Of a stretch of 64,000 bases of DNA, positions 7,063 through 15,796 are shown piece by piece (the first letter of the stretch is position 1; each line of letters begins with the position of its first letter). The stretch lies in assembly GCF_014697075.1 (NCBI RefSeq), contig NZ_JACJRE010000002.1, positions 62,001-126,000 on the forward strand. Reading direction: 5' to 3'. A program made the position numbers and the translations under genes. The notes beneath the pieces are model-generated. The model did no database searches, was not told where the DNA came from, and saw nothing but the letters and a program-made list of their open reading frames with translations. The DNA comes from Tolypothrix sp. FACHB-123 (GTDB lineage Bacteria; Cyanobacteriota; Cyanobacteriia; Cyanobacteriales; Nostocaceae).

Positions 7063-9181
7063 TATAACTCCCTGACAACAAATAGGGGTTAGCAATTTGA
7101 ATTACAGCGTCAATATCAATAATTTCTGTAATTTGACCTTGAATTAATGTACAAAAAAGTATGCCCGGCCTACTAGGAATACCTGTAATTGTGAGGGATT
7201 CTGCGACAATGTCAACAATGCGATCGACTACTAAACCGACACTCAATTTTGAATGTGGGGAGACGATCGCAATTTCTAATGTTTCGGTTACCAGTTCCAG
7301 CTGGCGCTGATGGCGATCGCTAAATATATTGTGCAGATCGATTAAGGGTAAAATTTGCTGATGATGGCGGAAAACATAGTGATTGGCGACTTGTTCCACT
7401 GCTGTCGCTGGAATTTTTTCGAGTCGCAATGCTTTTGTTAAAGGAATACCCATTGGTGCAGCTTCTGGCCCGGTAAATAGTAAAACCATTTGGCGATCGC
7501 TGGGGGCATCTGGGATGTCTGCGACTGATATACTGGTTATTTGTTGCTGTTTCTCACTTACACCAGTTTGTTTTGCTAAACCCACGACATCAATAATTAA
7601 TGCTACTTTGCCATCACCTAAAATGGTGGCCCCAGCAAAAACTGATACAGTTTTTAACTGTTGTCCTAAAGGTTTAACAACAATGTCAAAGATATCTTCT
7701 ATCGTGTCTACAACTAGCCCAAAGCGATAGTTATCAACTTGGAGAATTACCAGATTCAGGGTTTCTAAGTTGGCAGTTTTTTCTTGAGTTTGCAATACTT
7801 GGTGTAAGTAAATTAAAGGTATAATTTCTCCGCGCAATCGATAAACTGGTACGTCGTAAAGCATCTCAATATTATTAACGATCGCGTCTGCTTCTAAACG
7901 CACTAACTCTTGTAAACTTAATTGGGGAATGGCATAGCGATCGCCGCCACTAGTCACTATTAATGCGGGAATAATTGTTAATGTCAGCGGTATTTTCATT
8001 TTAAAGGTGGTGCCTTTTCCCAACTGACTGTAAATTTCTAGGCTCCCGTTAATTTTTTCAATATTAGTCTTGACAATATCCATACCTACCCCTCTCCCCG
8101 ACAAGTTGGTAACTTGTTCGCTAGTCGAGAAACCAGGTAAGAAAATTAAGTCTATGGCTTGGGAATCGCTCATGATTTGGGCTTGACTAGCATCAATCAA
8201 CCCCAGTTTTTGCGCTCGTTGTTTAATTTTTGTGGGATCGATTCCCCGCCCATCATCTCTAATTTCAATATTGACTTTACCACTTTCATGAAAGGCGTGC
8301 AGAGATATGTGTCCTGGGTTTGATTTACCGCTAGCAGTACGTTCTGCTGGTAGTTCAATGCCATGATCGATGCAGTTACGAATGAGATGAGTTAAGGGGT
8401 CTTTAATCGCAGCGATAATAGTTCTATCTAGTTCCGTATCTACCCCTAGCATTGACACTTGCACTTGTTTACCCGAAGCGATCGCTAAATCGCGAATTAC
8501 CCGCGGGAACTTTTGCCAGATAATATTAATGGGTTGGAGGCGAGTTTTCATTACCTGTTCTTGCAACTCGCCTGTAATTAAATTTAAACCTTGGCAAGCC
8601 GCAGTCAAGTTACTATTTTGCAGGTTGGTAGATAATGTCATGATTTGGTTACGGACTAACACCAACTCACCTACCAAGTTCATTACTCGATCCAACAATC
8701 CTACATGAACGCGGATCTGAGAATCTGAGGCTGTCTCGCTATCAAATGTTTCTCCAGACTGAGGTGATGGTGTTGCAGTGACAGTAGCCTGAGTCTGTTG
8801 TAATGCAGTTAAAGTCTCAATCAGTTCTGTATAGTCGCGATCGCTTTCCATTCTTGTCGCTGCGATCGCAGATAACATCTCGCGGATACTGTCAATTGTT
8901 TGCAGTAAGGTGCTGATAATTTGGGGAGTAATGGCTAAATTGCGATCGCGCAGACTTGACAGCAAACTTTCCGCCCCATGAGCCAGTGCTTCTAATTTAG
9001 GAAACGGTAAAAACCCACAATTTCCTTTAATCGTGTGGAGCGAGCGATAAATCCTCCCTAACTCTTCGCCATTTCCAGACTCTTTCTCTAGTTGAATAAT
9101 GTCTTGTTCAATTCGATCTAGATTCTCGTAGCTTTCAACGAGAAATGCTTCTATATCATCATCAATTTCTGCTAACTCCAT
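7055..9181 (-). CDS. cheA: CheA-type histidine kinase with two C-terminal CheW-like domains
   Basis: This is the central kinase of the chemosensory pathway. Taking the ATG at 9181 (MELAEIDDDIEAFL) gives 708 residues; the frame is open 16 codons further but those encode a non-family sequence. The N-terminal Hpt domain carries the phosphorylated His49 in SLHTIKGNCGF. A short Q/T-rich linker replaces the CheY-binding P2 domain. The dimerisation region (VGLLDRVMNLVGELVLVRNQ) is followed by the ATPase N box (LIRNCIDHGIELP) and the DDGRGI and SGRGVGMDIV glycine boxes. Two consecutive CheW-like regions follow: the first starts at about LIVTSGGDRYAIPQ, the second at about MVLLFTGPEAAPMGI. The gene heads the leftward operon. 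Confidence 0.94.
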   Translation of the reverse strand: MELAEIDDDIEAFLVESYENLDRIEQDIIQLEKESGNGEELGRIYRSLHTIKGNCGFLPFPKLEALAHGAESLLSSLRDRNLAITPQIISTLLQTIDSIREMLSAIAATRMESDRDYTELIETLTALQQTQATVTATPSPQSGETFDSETASDSQIRVHVGLLDRVMNLVGELVLVRNQIMTLSTNLQNSNLTAACQGLNLITGELQEQVMKTRLQPINIIWQKFPRVIRDLAIASGKQVQVSMLGVDTELDRTIIAAIKDPLTHLIRNCIDHGIELPAERTASGKSNPGHISLHAFHESGKVNIEIRDDGRGIDPTKIKQRAQKLGLIDASQAQIMSDSQAIDLIFLPGFSTSEQVTNLSGRGVGMDIVKTNIEKINGSLEIYSQLGKGTTFKMKIPLTLTIIPALIVTSGGDRYAIPQLSLQELVRLEADAIVNNIEMLYDVPVYRLRGEIIPLIYLHQVLQTQEKTANLETLNLVILQVDNYRFGLVVDTIEDIFDIVVKPLGQQLKTVSVFAGATILGDGKVALIIDVVGLAKQTGVSEKQQQITSISVADIPDAPSDRQMVLLFTGPEAAPMGIPLTKALRLEKIPATAVEQVANHYVFRHHQQILPLIDLHNIFSDRHQRQLELVTETLEIAIVSPHSKLSVGLVVDRIVDIVAESLTITGIPSRPGILFCTLIQGQITEIIDIDAVIQIANPYLLSGSYSG

Positions 9182-9316
9182 TGTGTTGATAGATTCTAAA
9201 CTCCTTATTCTAATACTAATAATCCCCAAAAATCAATAGATATCTCTCTAATGATGGATGTTTAACTGTCTAAATGCTGAAAATATAATGCTACACTTAA
9301 AAACGAAAGCAAAGAG

Positions 9317-9568
9317 ATGCAATGTCCTCGTTGCTATTCCCAGGAAATTTTTAAGAATGGTCGGCGGAAAAGTAGACAATGTTACAAGTGTAAACAATGC
9401 AATCGTCAATTTCTCGAATCTTATCTACCGTGGGGTTATTCTAATGATATCAAGCAACTTTGCCTGCAAATGTATCTTAATGGCATGAGTCTGAGAAAGA
9501 TTCAACAACTAACTAATATTCACCATACAACAATTTTATCTTGGCTCAAAAAAGCTAAAATGAAGTAA
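9317..9568 (+). CDS. IS1-like zinc-ribbon/HTH protein (orphan InsA-type), 83 aa
   Basis: The 83-residue product has an N-terminal zinc ribbon with two CxxC pairs (QCPRCYSQ and CYKCKQCNRQF) and a C-terminal helix-turn-helix (MSLRKIQQLTNIHHTTILSWLKKA). This is the layout of the N-terminal part of IS1-family transposases (InsA). No downstream catalytic DDE ORF, no terminal inverted repeats and no target duplication were seen within the flanking few hundred bases. It may be a truncated insertion sequence or a domesticated DNA-binding protein. It lies in the space between the two divergent chemosensory arms. Confidence 0.7.
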   Translation: MQCPRCYSQEIFKNGRRKSRQCYKCKQCNRQFLESYLPWGYSNDIKQLCLQMYLNGMSLRKIQQLTNIHHTTILSWLKKAKMK

Positions 9569-9777
9569 ATAATATTTCTCAATAATAATTTAATTTTAAA
9601 TGCTTTTTTTGCTAAAAAACTCAATGTTTTAAAAAGAATTAATTATTATTTACTTCTATAAACGATCCTGACAAACTAAAGATAAATTTGTATGTAAAAC
9701 CTTAGTTGTGACTAATAATCCCAGCCAAGACTAATTTCACAATTTCTGAGATTGACAAGATCAAAAGGGTAAAGCTG

Positions 9778-10143
9778 ATGGCATTGGTGTTGATTATCGA
9801 TGATGCAGCCTTTTCTCGCAGAATGATTCGGAGATTTTTGCAAGGAGATGGCTATGAAATCCTCGAAGCTAGTAATGGGCGCGAAGGATTAGAAATGGTG
9901 CACAAGCATCAGCCTAACTGCGTTTTAGCTGATATTTTAATGCCTGACATGAATGGGTTTGAATTTTTGCAGGCTCTCCAAGATGAACAATTAAAAATTC
10001 CTACCATCATCATCTCAGCCGATATTCAAGACGGCGCACGCAATCAAAGTTATCAGCTAGGAGCAGTTAACTTTATTAATAAACCGCCGAAAGAAACAGA
10101 ATTGCGCGCAGCTGTCCAGCAAATTCTCCAGACAAAGGAATAA
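9778..10143 (+). CDS. CheY-like single-domain response regulator
   Basis: This 121-residue protein is a stand-alone receiver domain. The acidic pair Asp8/Asp9 (LIIDDA), phospho-acceptor Asp52 (VLADILMPDMNG), switch Ser80 (TIIISADIQ) and Lys102 (INKPPKE) are all in place. There is no output domain, so it probably acts by protein contact, like CheY. It begins the rightward arm of the chemosensory locus and is followed eight bases later by a CheC-like phosphatase, its likely dephosphorylating partner. The kinase CheA encoded on the other arm, or the hybrid kinase at 10817, is the probable phosphodonor. Confidence 0.92.
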   Translation: MALVLIIDDAAFSRRMIRRFLQGDGYEILEASNGREGLEMVHKHQPNCVLADILMPDMNGFEFLQALQDEQLKIPTIIISADIQDGARNQSYQLGAVNFINKPPKETELRAAVQQILQTKE

Positions 10144-10151
10144 ACCAACAG

Positions 10152-10757
10152 ATGAATGTGACAGCAGAACAATTAGATGCCTTGCAAGAATTAATTAATA
10201 TTGGCGTTGGTAGGGCAGCAAGTTTACTCAATGAAATGGTAAACTCTCACATTCGCCTAGAAATTCCCTTTGTGAAAGTATTAACAGCTGCGGATGCTTA
10301 TGAAGAATTAGCATCCCGATTTCATGATGATAGTTTAGCCGCCGTGCGACTAGGTTTTACAGGGCCTTTTTATGGCACGGCTGGCTTGATTTTTCCTACC
10401 GATAGCGCCTCAACATTAGTGGCAGTTTTGACTGGAGAAGAACCGGGTTCAACGGATTTAGATGCAGTCAAAATCGGGACATTAAGTGAAATTGGTAATA
10501 TTGTGATTAATGGGGTAATGGGTTCGATTAGTAATGTGCTAAAACAACACATGAACTATACATTACCCGTTTATCTCGAAGATAAAATTGAAAATTTATT
10601 GGCATCTGCTAATGTCAGCGAGTCGAAAATTTTACTGGCACAAGCTAGGTTTACGATTGAACAATTAGAATTAATTGGAGATATTATCTTAGTCTTCGAG
10701 TTAGATACATTTGATGCTTTGATTAATATTCTTAGTCAAGAAATGGGAGTCTTATGA
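10152..10757 (+). CDS. CheC-like phosphatase with two intact active-site motifs
   Basis: CheC-family proteins dephosphorylate CheY-P. The family signature E-x2-N-(22 residues)-P occurs twice: Glu13/Asn16/Pro39 (LQELINIGVG ... RLEIP) and Glu113/Asn116/Pro139 (LSEIGNIVIN ... YTLP). Both catalytic halves of the pseudo-symmetric fold therefore appear functional. The 201-residue length matches CheC. The gene follows the CheY-like regulator by eight bases and precedes the hybrid kinase by about 60 bases, consistent with a three-gene operon that sets the lifetime of the phosphorylated regulator. Confidence 0.9.
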   Translation: MNVTAEQLDALQELINIGVGRAASLLNEMVNSHIRLEIPFVKVLTAADAYEELASRFHDDSLAAVRLGFTGPFYGTAGLIFPTDSASTLVAVLTGEEPGSTDLDAVKIGTLSEIGNIVINGVMGSISNVLKQHMNYTLPVYLEDKIENLLASANVSESKILLAQARFTIEQLELIGDIILVFELDTFDALINILSQEMGVL

Positions 10758-10816
10758 ACTGGCAAAATCAACCAAATTGTCGTCTTAAAAAACATTAACA
10801 GTGGTCTGATGATAAT

Positions 10817-12430
10817 ATGAACAAAATCGAACAAGCTCAAGAAAAATTCGCCCTATTAGATAAAATTACTTTAGGAGCTTTTGTTCTACAATCAGACTAC
10901 AGTGTTTTATTTTGGAATTGCTGTTTAGAAGAGTGGACACAAATTCCTCGCAGCCGCATCTTAGGCAATTCAATTTTGGAATATTTTTCCCATCTTAATC
11001 AACTGCGCTACATTAGCCGCATAGAGCAAATTTTTCAAGGTGGCCCCCCGACAATCTTTTCTTCGCAACTGCATAAATTTATCATTCCTATACCTTTAGC
11101 ACAAGAGAAATACCGCATTCAACACACAACAGTCACGGCTGTACGAGCGGATGGGGATGAATTTTATGCTTTATTTTCCATTCAAGATGTTACCGATTTA
11201 ACCTTCCGCGTTCAAGAATATAAAAACCTCCGAGATCAAGCCTTAGCTGAAGCCGAAGCCCGCCAGCGATCGCAAGAAGCAGCCGAAGCCGCCAATCGTA
11301 TCAAAGATGAATTTTTGGCGATCGTTTCTCATGAATTGCGATCGCCATTAAATCCTATTTTGGGTTGGGCTAAGTTACTGCGAAAACGGACTTTAAATGA
11401 AGCAGCTACCGAACGCGCAGTTGAAACTATCGAACGCAATGCAGAATTACAAGCGCAATTAATTGATGACTTATTAGATATTTCTCGTATCCTCAGAGGT
11501 AAATTAGGACTAAATTTAGAAACGGTGAATTTGGCGAAAACAATTGAAGCCGCTTTAGATACAGTGCGGTTAGCAGCAGAAGCCAAATCAATTCAAATTC
11601 GCCTTAATTTAGATCGACAAATTGGACAGGTAAAAGGTGATAGTAGTCGGCTGCAACAAATTATCTGGAATTTACTTTCTAACGCCATCAAATTCACCCC
11701 ATCTGGTGGAGAAGTAGAAATCAAATTACAGCAAATCAATTCTCAGATAGAAATCCAGGTAAGAGATACAGGTAAAGGTATTAGTCCAGATTTTTTACCT
11801 CATGTATTTGAATATTTTCGCCAAGCAGATAGTACAATTACCCGTCGTTCAGGGGGACTAGGACTGGGTTTAGCAATTGTCCGCCAACTAGTAGAATTAC
11901 ATGGTGGTAGAGTTTGGGCAGAAAGTCCGGGAGAAGAAAAAGGTGCTACATTTACAGTTTCTCTGCCTGCGGTGTCAAAAACGCTGAAATTATCAACCAG
12001 AGATAGCGATTTATCAGAAAATTCCTATACCTTATCCGTGCCTTATGCGCCATTAGAAGGAATTAGGGTATTAATTGTTGATGATGATGTGGATACCAGA
12101 GAATTTCTCGCCTTTTTGTTAGAACAGCATGGTGCGATCGTTACCAGCGCCGCTTCTGCTGAAGAAGCTATAACAGCCATAGCTCAATCCACACCAGATT
12201 TATTATTAAGCGATTTAGGTATGCCAGAAGTTGATGGCTACGCTTTAATCCGCAAAATCCGCAGTATGCCCAGCGATCGCGGTGGCGAAATTCCCGCGAT
12301 CGCCCTGACAGCTTACGCCGCCGAAACTACCCAACAGCAGGTGTATGCAGCCGGATTTCAACTGCACATTGCCAAACCAGCCGATCCTTCAAAGTTAGTA
12401 ACTGCGATCGCTGCACTGGTGAAACGTTGA
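10817..12430 (+). CDS. Hybrid histidine kinase (PAS-HisKA-HATPase-REC)
   Basis: The 537-residue cytoplasmic kinase has an N-terminal PAS-like sensor region (about 15-130) and a coiled-coil linker. The dimerisation domain has its phosphorylated His172 in AIVSHELRSPLNPILGWAKL. The ATPase domain shows the N box (QQIIWNLLSNAIKFTP), RDTGKGI and GGLGLGLAIV motifs. A C-terminal receiver domain starts at about 415 (VLIVDDDVDTREF) with its Asp in LLLSDLGMPEVDG and Lys in HIAKPADP. No membrane segments are present. It closes the rightward operon after the CheY- and CheC-like genes. Its signal is unknown. Confidence 0.93.
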   Translation: MNKIEQAQEKFALLDKITLGAFVLQSDYSVLFWNCCLEEWTQIPRSRILGNSILEYFSHLNQLRYISRIEQIFQGGPPTIFSSQLHKFIIPIPLAQEKYRIQHTTVTAVRADGDEFYALFSIQDVTDLTFRVQEYKNLRDQALAEAEARQRSQEAAEAANRIKDEFLAIVSHELRSPLNPILGWAKLLRKRTLNEAATERAVETIERNAELQAQLIDDLLDISRILRGKLGLNLETVNLAKTIEAALDTVRLAAEAKSIQIRLNLDRQIGQVKGDSSRLQQIIWNLLSNAIKFTPSGGEVEIKLQQINSQIEIQVRDTGKGISPDFLPHVFEYFRQADSTITRRSGGLGLGLAIVRQLVELHGGRVWAESPGEEKGATFTVSLPAVSKTLKLSTRDSDLSENSYTLSVPYAPLEGIRVLIVDDDVDTREFLAFLLEQHGAIVTSAASAEEAITAIAQSTPDLLLSDLGMPEVDGYALIRKIRSMPSDRGGEIPAIALTAYAAETTQQQVYAAGFQLHIAKPADPSKLVTAIAALVKR

Positions 12431-12512
12431 AGAGAAGGGACATTACCCCATGAGCAATACCTCGGCTCAATAAATAAAGCCTAGCGTGAGAAACAATATC
12501 AATTTTCTCTAC

Positions 12513-13217
12513 CTATAACCTACTTTTACTGGGAATTACAATCATCGCAAAATAAGGTACCTCCGCCGGATCGACCTCATCTAAGGGTACAATTCTTTGT
12601 TGTGTCATTGTCGCTCGTTCAATATATAGCGCCCGCGAGGCTAACCCTAATTGATGTAAAATATCGCGCACTTTCGTAAAGTGACGCCCCAATTTCATAA
12701 TTGCAGCTGCATCGGTTGTTAATAGCTGTGAAATCAGTTCTTCCGCTGGTAAGGGTGCAGGTAAAACGGTAAGAATATCATTGTAGTAAGTAAAAGGTAC
12801 GCCTAAAGCTACCGGACAAGCCATGAGTGAGGAGACTCCAGGGACAACTTCTGTTTCGTACTCCTCTGATAATCGTGTAAATACATACATAAAGGAACCG
12901 TAGAAAAACGGGTCACCTTCACAAACTACAACCACATCCCTTCCCGCTTCTAAATGTGCCGCAATCGGTGCGACTTCTTGATCGTAAATTGACTTAGCTT
13001 TCTCTGGCTCCAAAGCGCGGGGGAGATGATACAGTACTTCAATTTGATTCCCGGAAAGATAGGGCGCGATGATTTTTCTGGCGATGCTTTCTTTATCTGT
13101 GGCTGATTGATAGGCAATTACAGGTGCAGCTTGCAATAGCCGTAGCGCTTTCAGAGTCAAGAGTTCTGGATCGCCAGGCCCTATGCCAATTCCATACAGC
13201 CGACCTTTGTTGGACAT
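12513..13217 (-). CDS. cobI: Precorrin-2 C20-methyltransferase
   Basis: This enzyme adds the C20 methyl group to precorrin-2 in corrin-ring synthesis. The 234-residue protein shows the tetrapyrrole methylase fold: the N-terminal GRLYGIGIGPGDPELLTLKA loop, the VVVVCEGDPFFYGSFMYV motif and the VVPGVSSLMACPVALGVPF AdoMet-site segment. Its start lies three bases downstream of the cobH stop, so cobG-cobH-cobI form one leftward operon. Residues such as IAYQSATDKESIARKI after the first strand fit CobI/CbiL rather than the other corrin methylases. Confidence 0.92.
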   Translation of the reverse strand: MSNKGRLYGIGIGPGDPELLTLKALRLLQAAPVIAYQSATDKESIARKIIAPYLSGNQIEVLYHLPRALEPEKAKSIYDQEVAPIAAHLEAGRDVVVVCEGDPFFYGSFMYVFTRLSEEYETEVVPGVSSLMACPVALGVPFTYYNDILTVLPAPLPAEELISQLLTTDAAAIMKLGRHFTKVRDILHQLGLASRALYIERATMTQQRIVPLDEVDPAEVPYFAMIVIPSKSRL

Positions 13218-13220
13218 ATA

Positions 13221-13847
13221 TTATTCTTCCTCTGTTGCTAAGGCATTAACTGCGGCGGCGGCGATCGCACTTCCGCCACGCCGACCATATAATGTTAAAA
13301 ATGGTACATTGCGGCTATCTTCTGCTAGGGCAGCTTTTGACTCAGCCGCACCTACAAATCCTACAGGAAAACCCAAGATTACCGCAGGTTTAGGGCAACC
13401 TTCATCCAGCATTTCCAACAGTCGAAATAAAGCAGTAGGCGCATTACCAATTGCTACTACTGAGCCTTCTAGGTGCTTTTTCCATAATTCCAAAGCCGCC
13501 GCCGATCGCGTAGTACCCATTTTTTGAGCTAATTCTGGGACTTCTGCATCATACAGCGTACAGATAACTTGATTATTCGCAGGTAATCGCTTTCTCGTGA
13601 TTCCTTCCGCCACCATGCGACAATCACAAAGTATCGGCGCACCATTTGCCAAAGTTACCCGTCCAGCCTGGACTGCGGTTGGTGAATATCCCACATCAGA
13701 AACAATATCCGTCATTCCACAGGCATGAATTAACCGCACCGTAACTTTTGCTACATCTGGCGGCAATATTTCTAAATTCGCTTCCGACCGGATGATAGCG
13801 AAAGAATTACGATAGATTTCCTTGGCATCTTGGATGTAATCAGGCAT
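13221..13847 (-). CDS. cobH: Precorrin-8X methylmutase
   Basis: This protein moves the methyl group from C11 to C12 of precorrin-8X to give hydrogenobyrinate (or the cobalt equivalent). The 208-residue protein carries the family motifs RLIHACGMTDIV, with the catalytic His, and GAPILCDCRMVAEGI, followed by the VIGFPVGFVGAAESKAAL-like segment near the C-terminus (here ILGFPVGFVGAAESK). It is tightly followed by cobI (3-base gap) and preceded by cobG with a repeat-filled 55-base gap. Confidence 0.94.
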   Translation of the reverse strand: MPDYIQDAKEIYRNSFAIIRSEANLEILPPDVAKVTVRLIHACGMTDIVSDVGYSPTAVQAGRVTLANGAPILCDCRMVAEGITRKRLPANNQVICTLYDAEVPELAQKMGTTRSAAALELWKKHLEGSVVAIGNAPTALFRLLEMLDEGCPKPAVILGFPVGFVGAAESKAALAEDSRNVPFLTLYGRRGGSAIAAAAVNALATEEE

Positions 13848-13935
13848 TTCTAGGGGCTAGGGAATGGGGGTTAGGGGCTAGGGAAGGGAGGAGAATAACT
13901 GACTATTGACCATTGACTATTGACCATTGACTAAC
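13848..13935. repeat. Heptamer repeats between cobG and cobH, invading the cobG 3' end
   Basis: TAGGGGC/TAGGGAA-type units occupy about 13851-13890. CATTGAC/TATTGAC units occupy about 13900-13933 and run into the last codons of cobG, so that the CobG C-terminal residues WSIVNGQ are encoded by the repeat. These short tandem repeats are dispersed between genes throughout the window. Confidence 0.8.
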
Positions 13936-15396
13936 ATCATATCGATGGGCAAATTCTCTAAAGGTTTCATTCAGGTTTAGGCGTTGGGTTTTATATACTA
14001 GCAGCATCTCTTCTATTAATGCGGGCAATTTAGCAACAGTTACAAATTGATATTCCCGACCAAATTTTTGCTCGTTATTGTCAACACCTATGTAAATTCG
14101 ATAACCTTCTACGGTTTTATGATCTTCTTCCACGCTGACACCGAGGAGAGTGATATCACTTTGATGATGTTGGGCGCAGGATTTAGTACAGCCGCTAAAG
14201 TGAATATTGACAGGACTATCTAAAGCAATGTGAGTTTTGAGATATTCTGCTAATTTGAAAGCGTCACCTTTAGTGTCAGTTGCAGAAGCTGCACACCCTT
14301 TTTTGCCAGAACAAGAAACTAATGCAGCGCTAATATTGCTGACAGTACAATCTAATCCCAAAGCGTCAATTTTCCGTTGTACATCAGCGATCGCTATTTG
14401 GGGAATATCGGTTAATAGTAAATTTTGCCAAGGTGTGAGGCGAACAGTTCCACTACCGTATTTTTCGGCTAATTCAGCTAATCCTAATATCTGCATTGTT
14501 TCTAACCGACCTAAGGGCAAAACAACACCAAAATAATATAAATTCGGCTGGCGTTGGGGGTGAATACCAATATGGTGATAATTTATTGCTATTTTCTCAA
14601 TCGCTGTCTCGATTTCGCGGGTAGATAAGGGAAAATCTAAACGCTGCTGGACTTGTTGCAGATAATTTTCCCAGCCGATATTGTTTAATAACTCTCGCAG
14701 ACGCAGCTTATATTGAGTCGTAGGTTCAAGATGAGCTAGGTAAACATCAGCTAAAGCTGCTAAAACGGGCAAACATTGTTCTGGTGTAACAATAATTCCT
14801 GTATCTTGGGCTGGTTTACCCTTTGCGCCGATACTCAAACAAAGACGGAAGTAAACCTCATTCTCTATCAATACAGCCGCGAAAACGATATCATTAATGC
14901 GATCGCTTACTGAAACAATTCCTCCACCATCAAAGCAAACGCTAAATTTAGCAGATAGGGCTGATAGTTGAGTATTTGCTGTGATGTAATTGTCCCAAGC
15001 TGTAACAAAAGGACAAGTGTCAATCAATTCTTGAGGATCGATACCCGCCGTGGGACTGGTCATAATATTGCGGATTTGATCTACAGTTGTGTTACTACAA
15101 CCTAAGCCTAAAGCTTGGAGACGCTGCAACACTTCACCATCAATCCCTTGATGAATTTCCCGCACTTGTAAGTTAGCGCGATTCGTCACATCAATATAAC
15201 CACCACCATATTGTTCAGCTATCTCTGCGATCGCGCGACATTGTTGACTATTTAAAATGCCACCAGGTATTCTAATGCGGGATAATATACCATCTTGAGC
15301 AGGGGTGGCGTAAAATAAGCCAGGACATTTAGTAAACCCAGACGATAACAAGACTAGAACTCCTTCCCCGTGCAACGCAGGGATGTAGATTACCAC
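13903..15396 (-). CDS. cobG: Precorrin-3B synthase
   Basis: CobG is an iron-sulfur, oxygen-using enzyme of the nitrite/sulfite reductase family that converts precorrin-3A to precorrin-3B. Two ferredoxin-like half-domains are visible: GILSRIRIPGGILNSQQCRAIAE near the N-terminus, and a second repeat in the middle beginning FGVVLPLGRLETMQ. The cluster-ligand motif LVSCSGKKGC ... FSGCTKSCAQHH lies near residue 365-405. The longest frame starts with GTG at 15396; a later start nearer SSGFTKCPGLFYAT is possible because family proteins begin there. The last residues are encoded by repeat DNA. A cobalamin riboswitch lies immediately upstream. Confidence 0.9.
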   Translation of the reverse strand: MVIYIPALHGEGVLVLLSSGFTKCPGLFYATPAQDGILSRIRIPGGILNSQQCRAIAEIAEQYGGGYIDVTNRANLQVREIHQGIDGEVLQRLQALGLGCSNTTVDQIRNIMTSPTAGIDPQELIDTCPFVTAWDNYITANTQLSALSAKFSVCFDGGGIVSVSDRINDIVFAAVLIENEVYFRLCLSIGAKGKPAQDTGIIVTPEQCLPVLAALADVYLAHLEPTTQYKLRLRELLNNIGWENYLQQVQQRLDFPLSTREIETAIEKIAINYHHIGIHPQRQPNLYYFGVVLPLGRLETMQILGLAELAEKYGSGTVRLTPWQNLLLTDIPQIAIADVQRKIDALGLDCTVSNISAALVSCSGKKGCAASATDTKGDAFKLAEYLKTHIALDSPVNIHFSGCTKSCAQHHQSDITLLGVSVEEDHKTVEGYRIYIGVDNNEQKFGREYQFVTVAKLPALIEEMLLVYKTQRLNLNETFREFAHRYDVSQWSIVNGQ

Positions 15397-15404
15397 TGTT
15401 CTTT

Positions 15405-15645
15405 AACAGCTTGAAAGTTGGCATTCTGACTTACTCAATTTTGGATTTTTGGATATTGAATTTTGGATAATTCGCTGACTCTTGATTTGTCTGAGTCACG
15501 GGTTGCTAACATAATCCCGACCATCAAAATTGCTATCTAAAATCTAAAACTGCTTTACAGCTGCGGCACAGTCCCGGAATTTCACCGGCGTTTCCCAACC
15601 CCAAGCTTTAGTAATTTAGCATGAGTAGGTGGTGAGAATTAGCGC
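15405..15645 (-). promoter_or_regulatory. Cobalamin riboswitch upstream of cobG
   Basis: On the minus strand, the block read leftward from about 15602 contains GGGAAACGCCGGTGAAATTC, then GGGACTGTGCCGCAGCTGTA. This matches the conserved GGGAA, GGTGAAATTCC and ACTG-CCGC-GCTGTAA core of the adenosylcobalamin riboswitch, including the B12 box. The downstream conserved GTCAGAATGCC block appears at about 15420-15431, just before the cobG start. The spacing between the core and the last block is long (more than 100 bases), indicating an expanded peripheral stem. By family knowledge it should switch off cobG-cobH-cobI when cobalamin is plentiful. Confidence 0.9.
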
Positions 15646-15796
15646 TGCTTTATATTTTTCATTAACTGGTTAAGATTTCTTTAACCAAGCTATACATAAG
15701 GAAATCCAGTCTGGATATACCTTGCAGCTATACAACTGTTAAACATAAAATTAAAGTCCTTAGATTAAGAAGGCATAACTTAATTACAATCTTCTG

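Noticed and set aside
9258-9488. 76-codon frame overlapping the IS1-like ORF
   Set aside because: It overlaps the better supported zinc-ribbon frame and lacks its Cys pattern.
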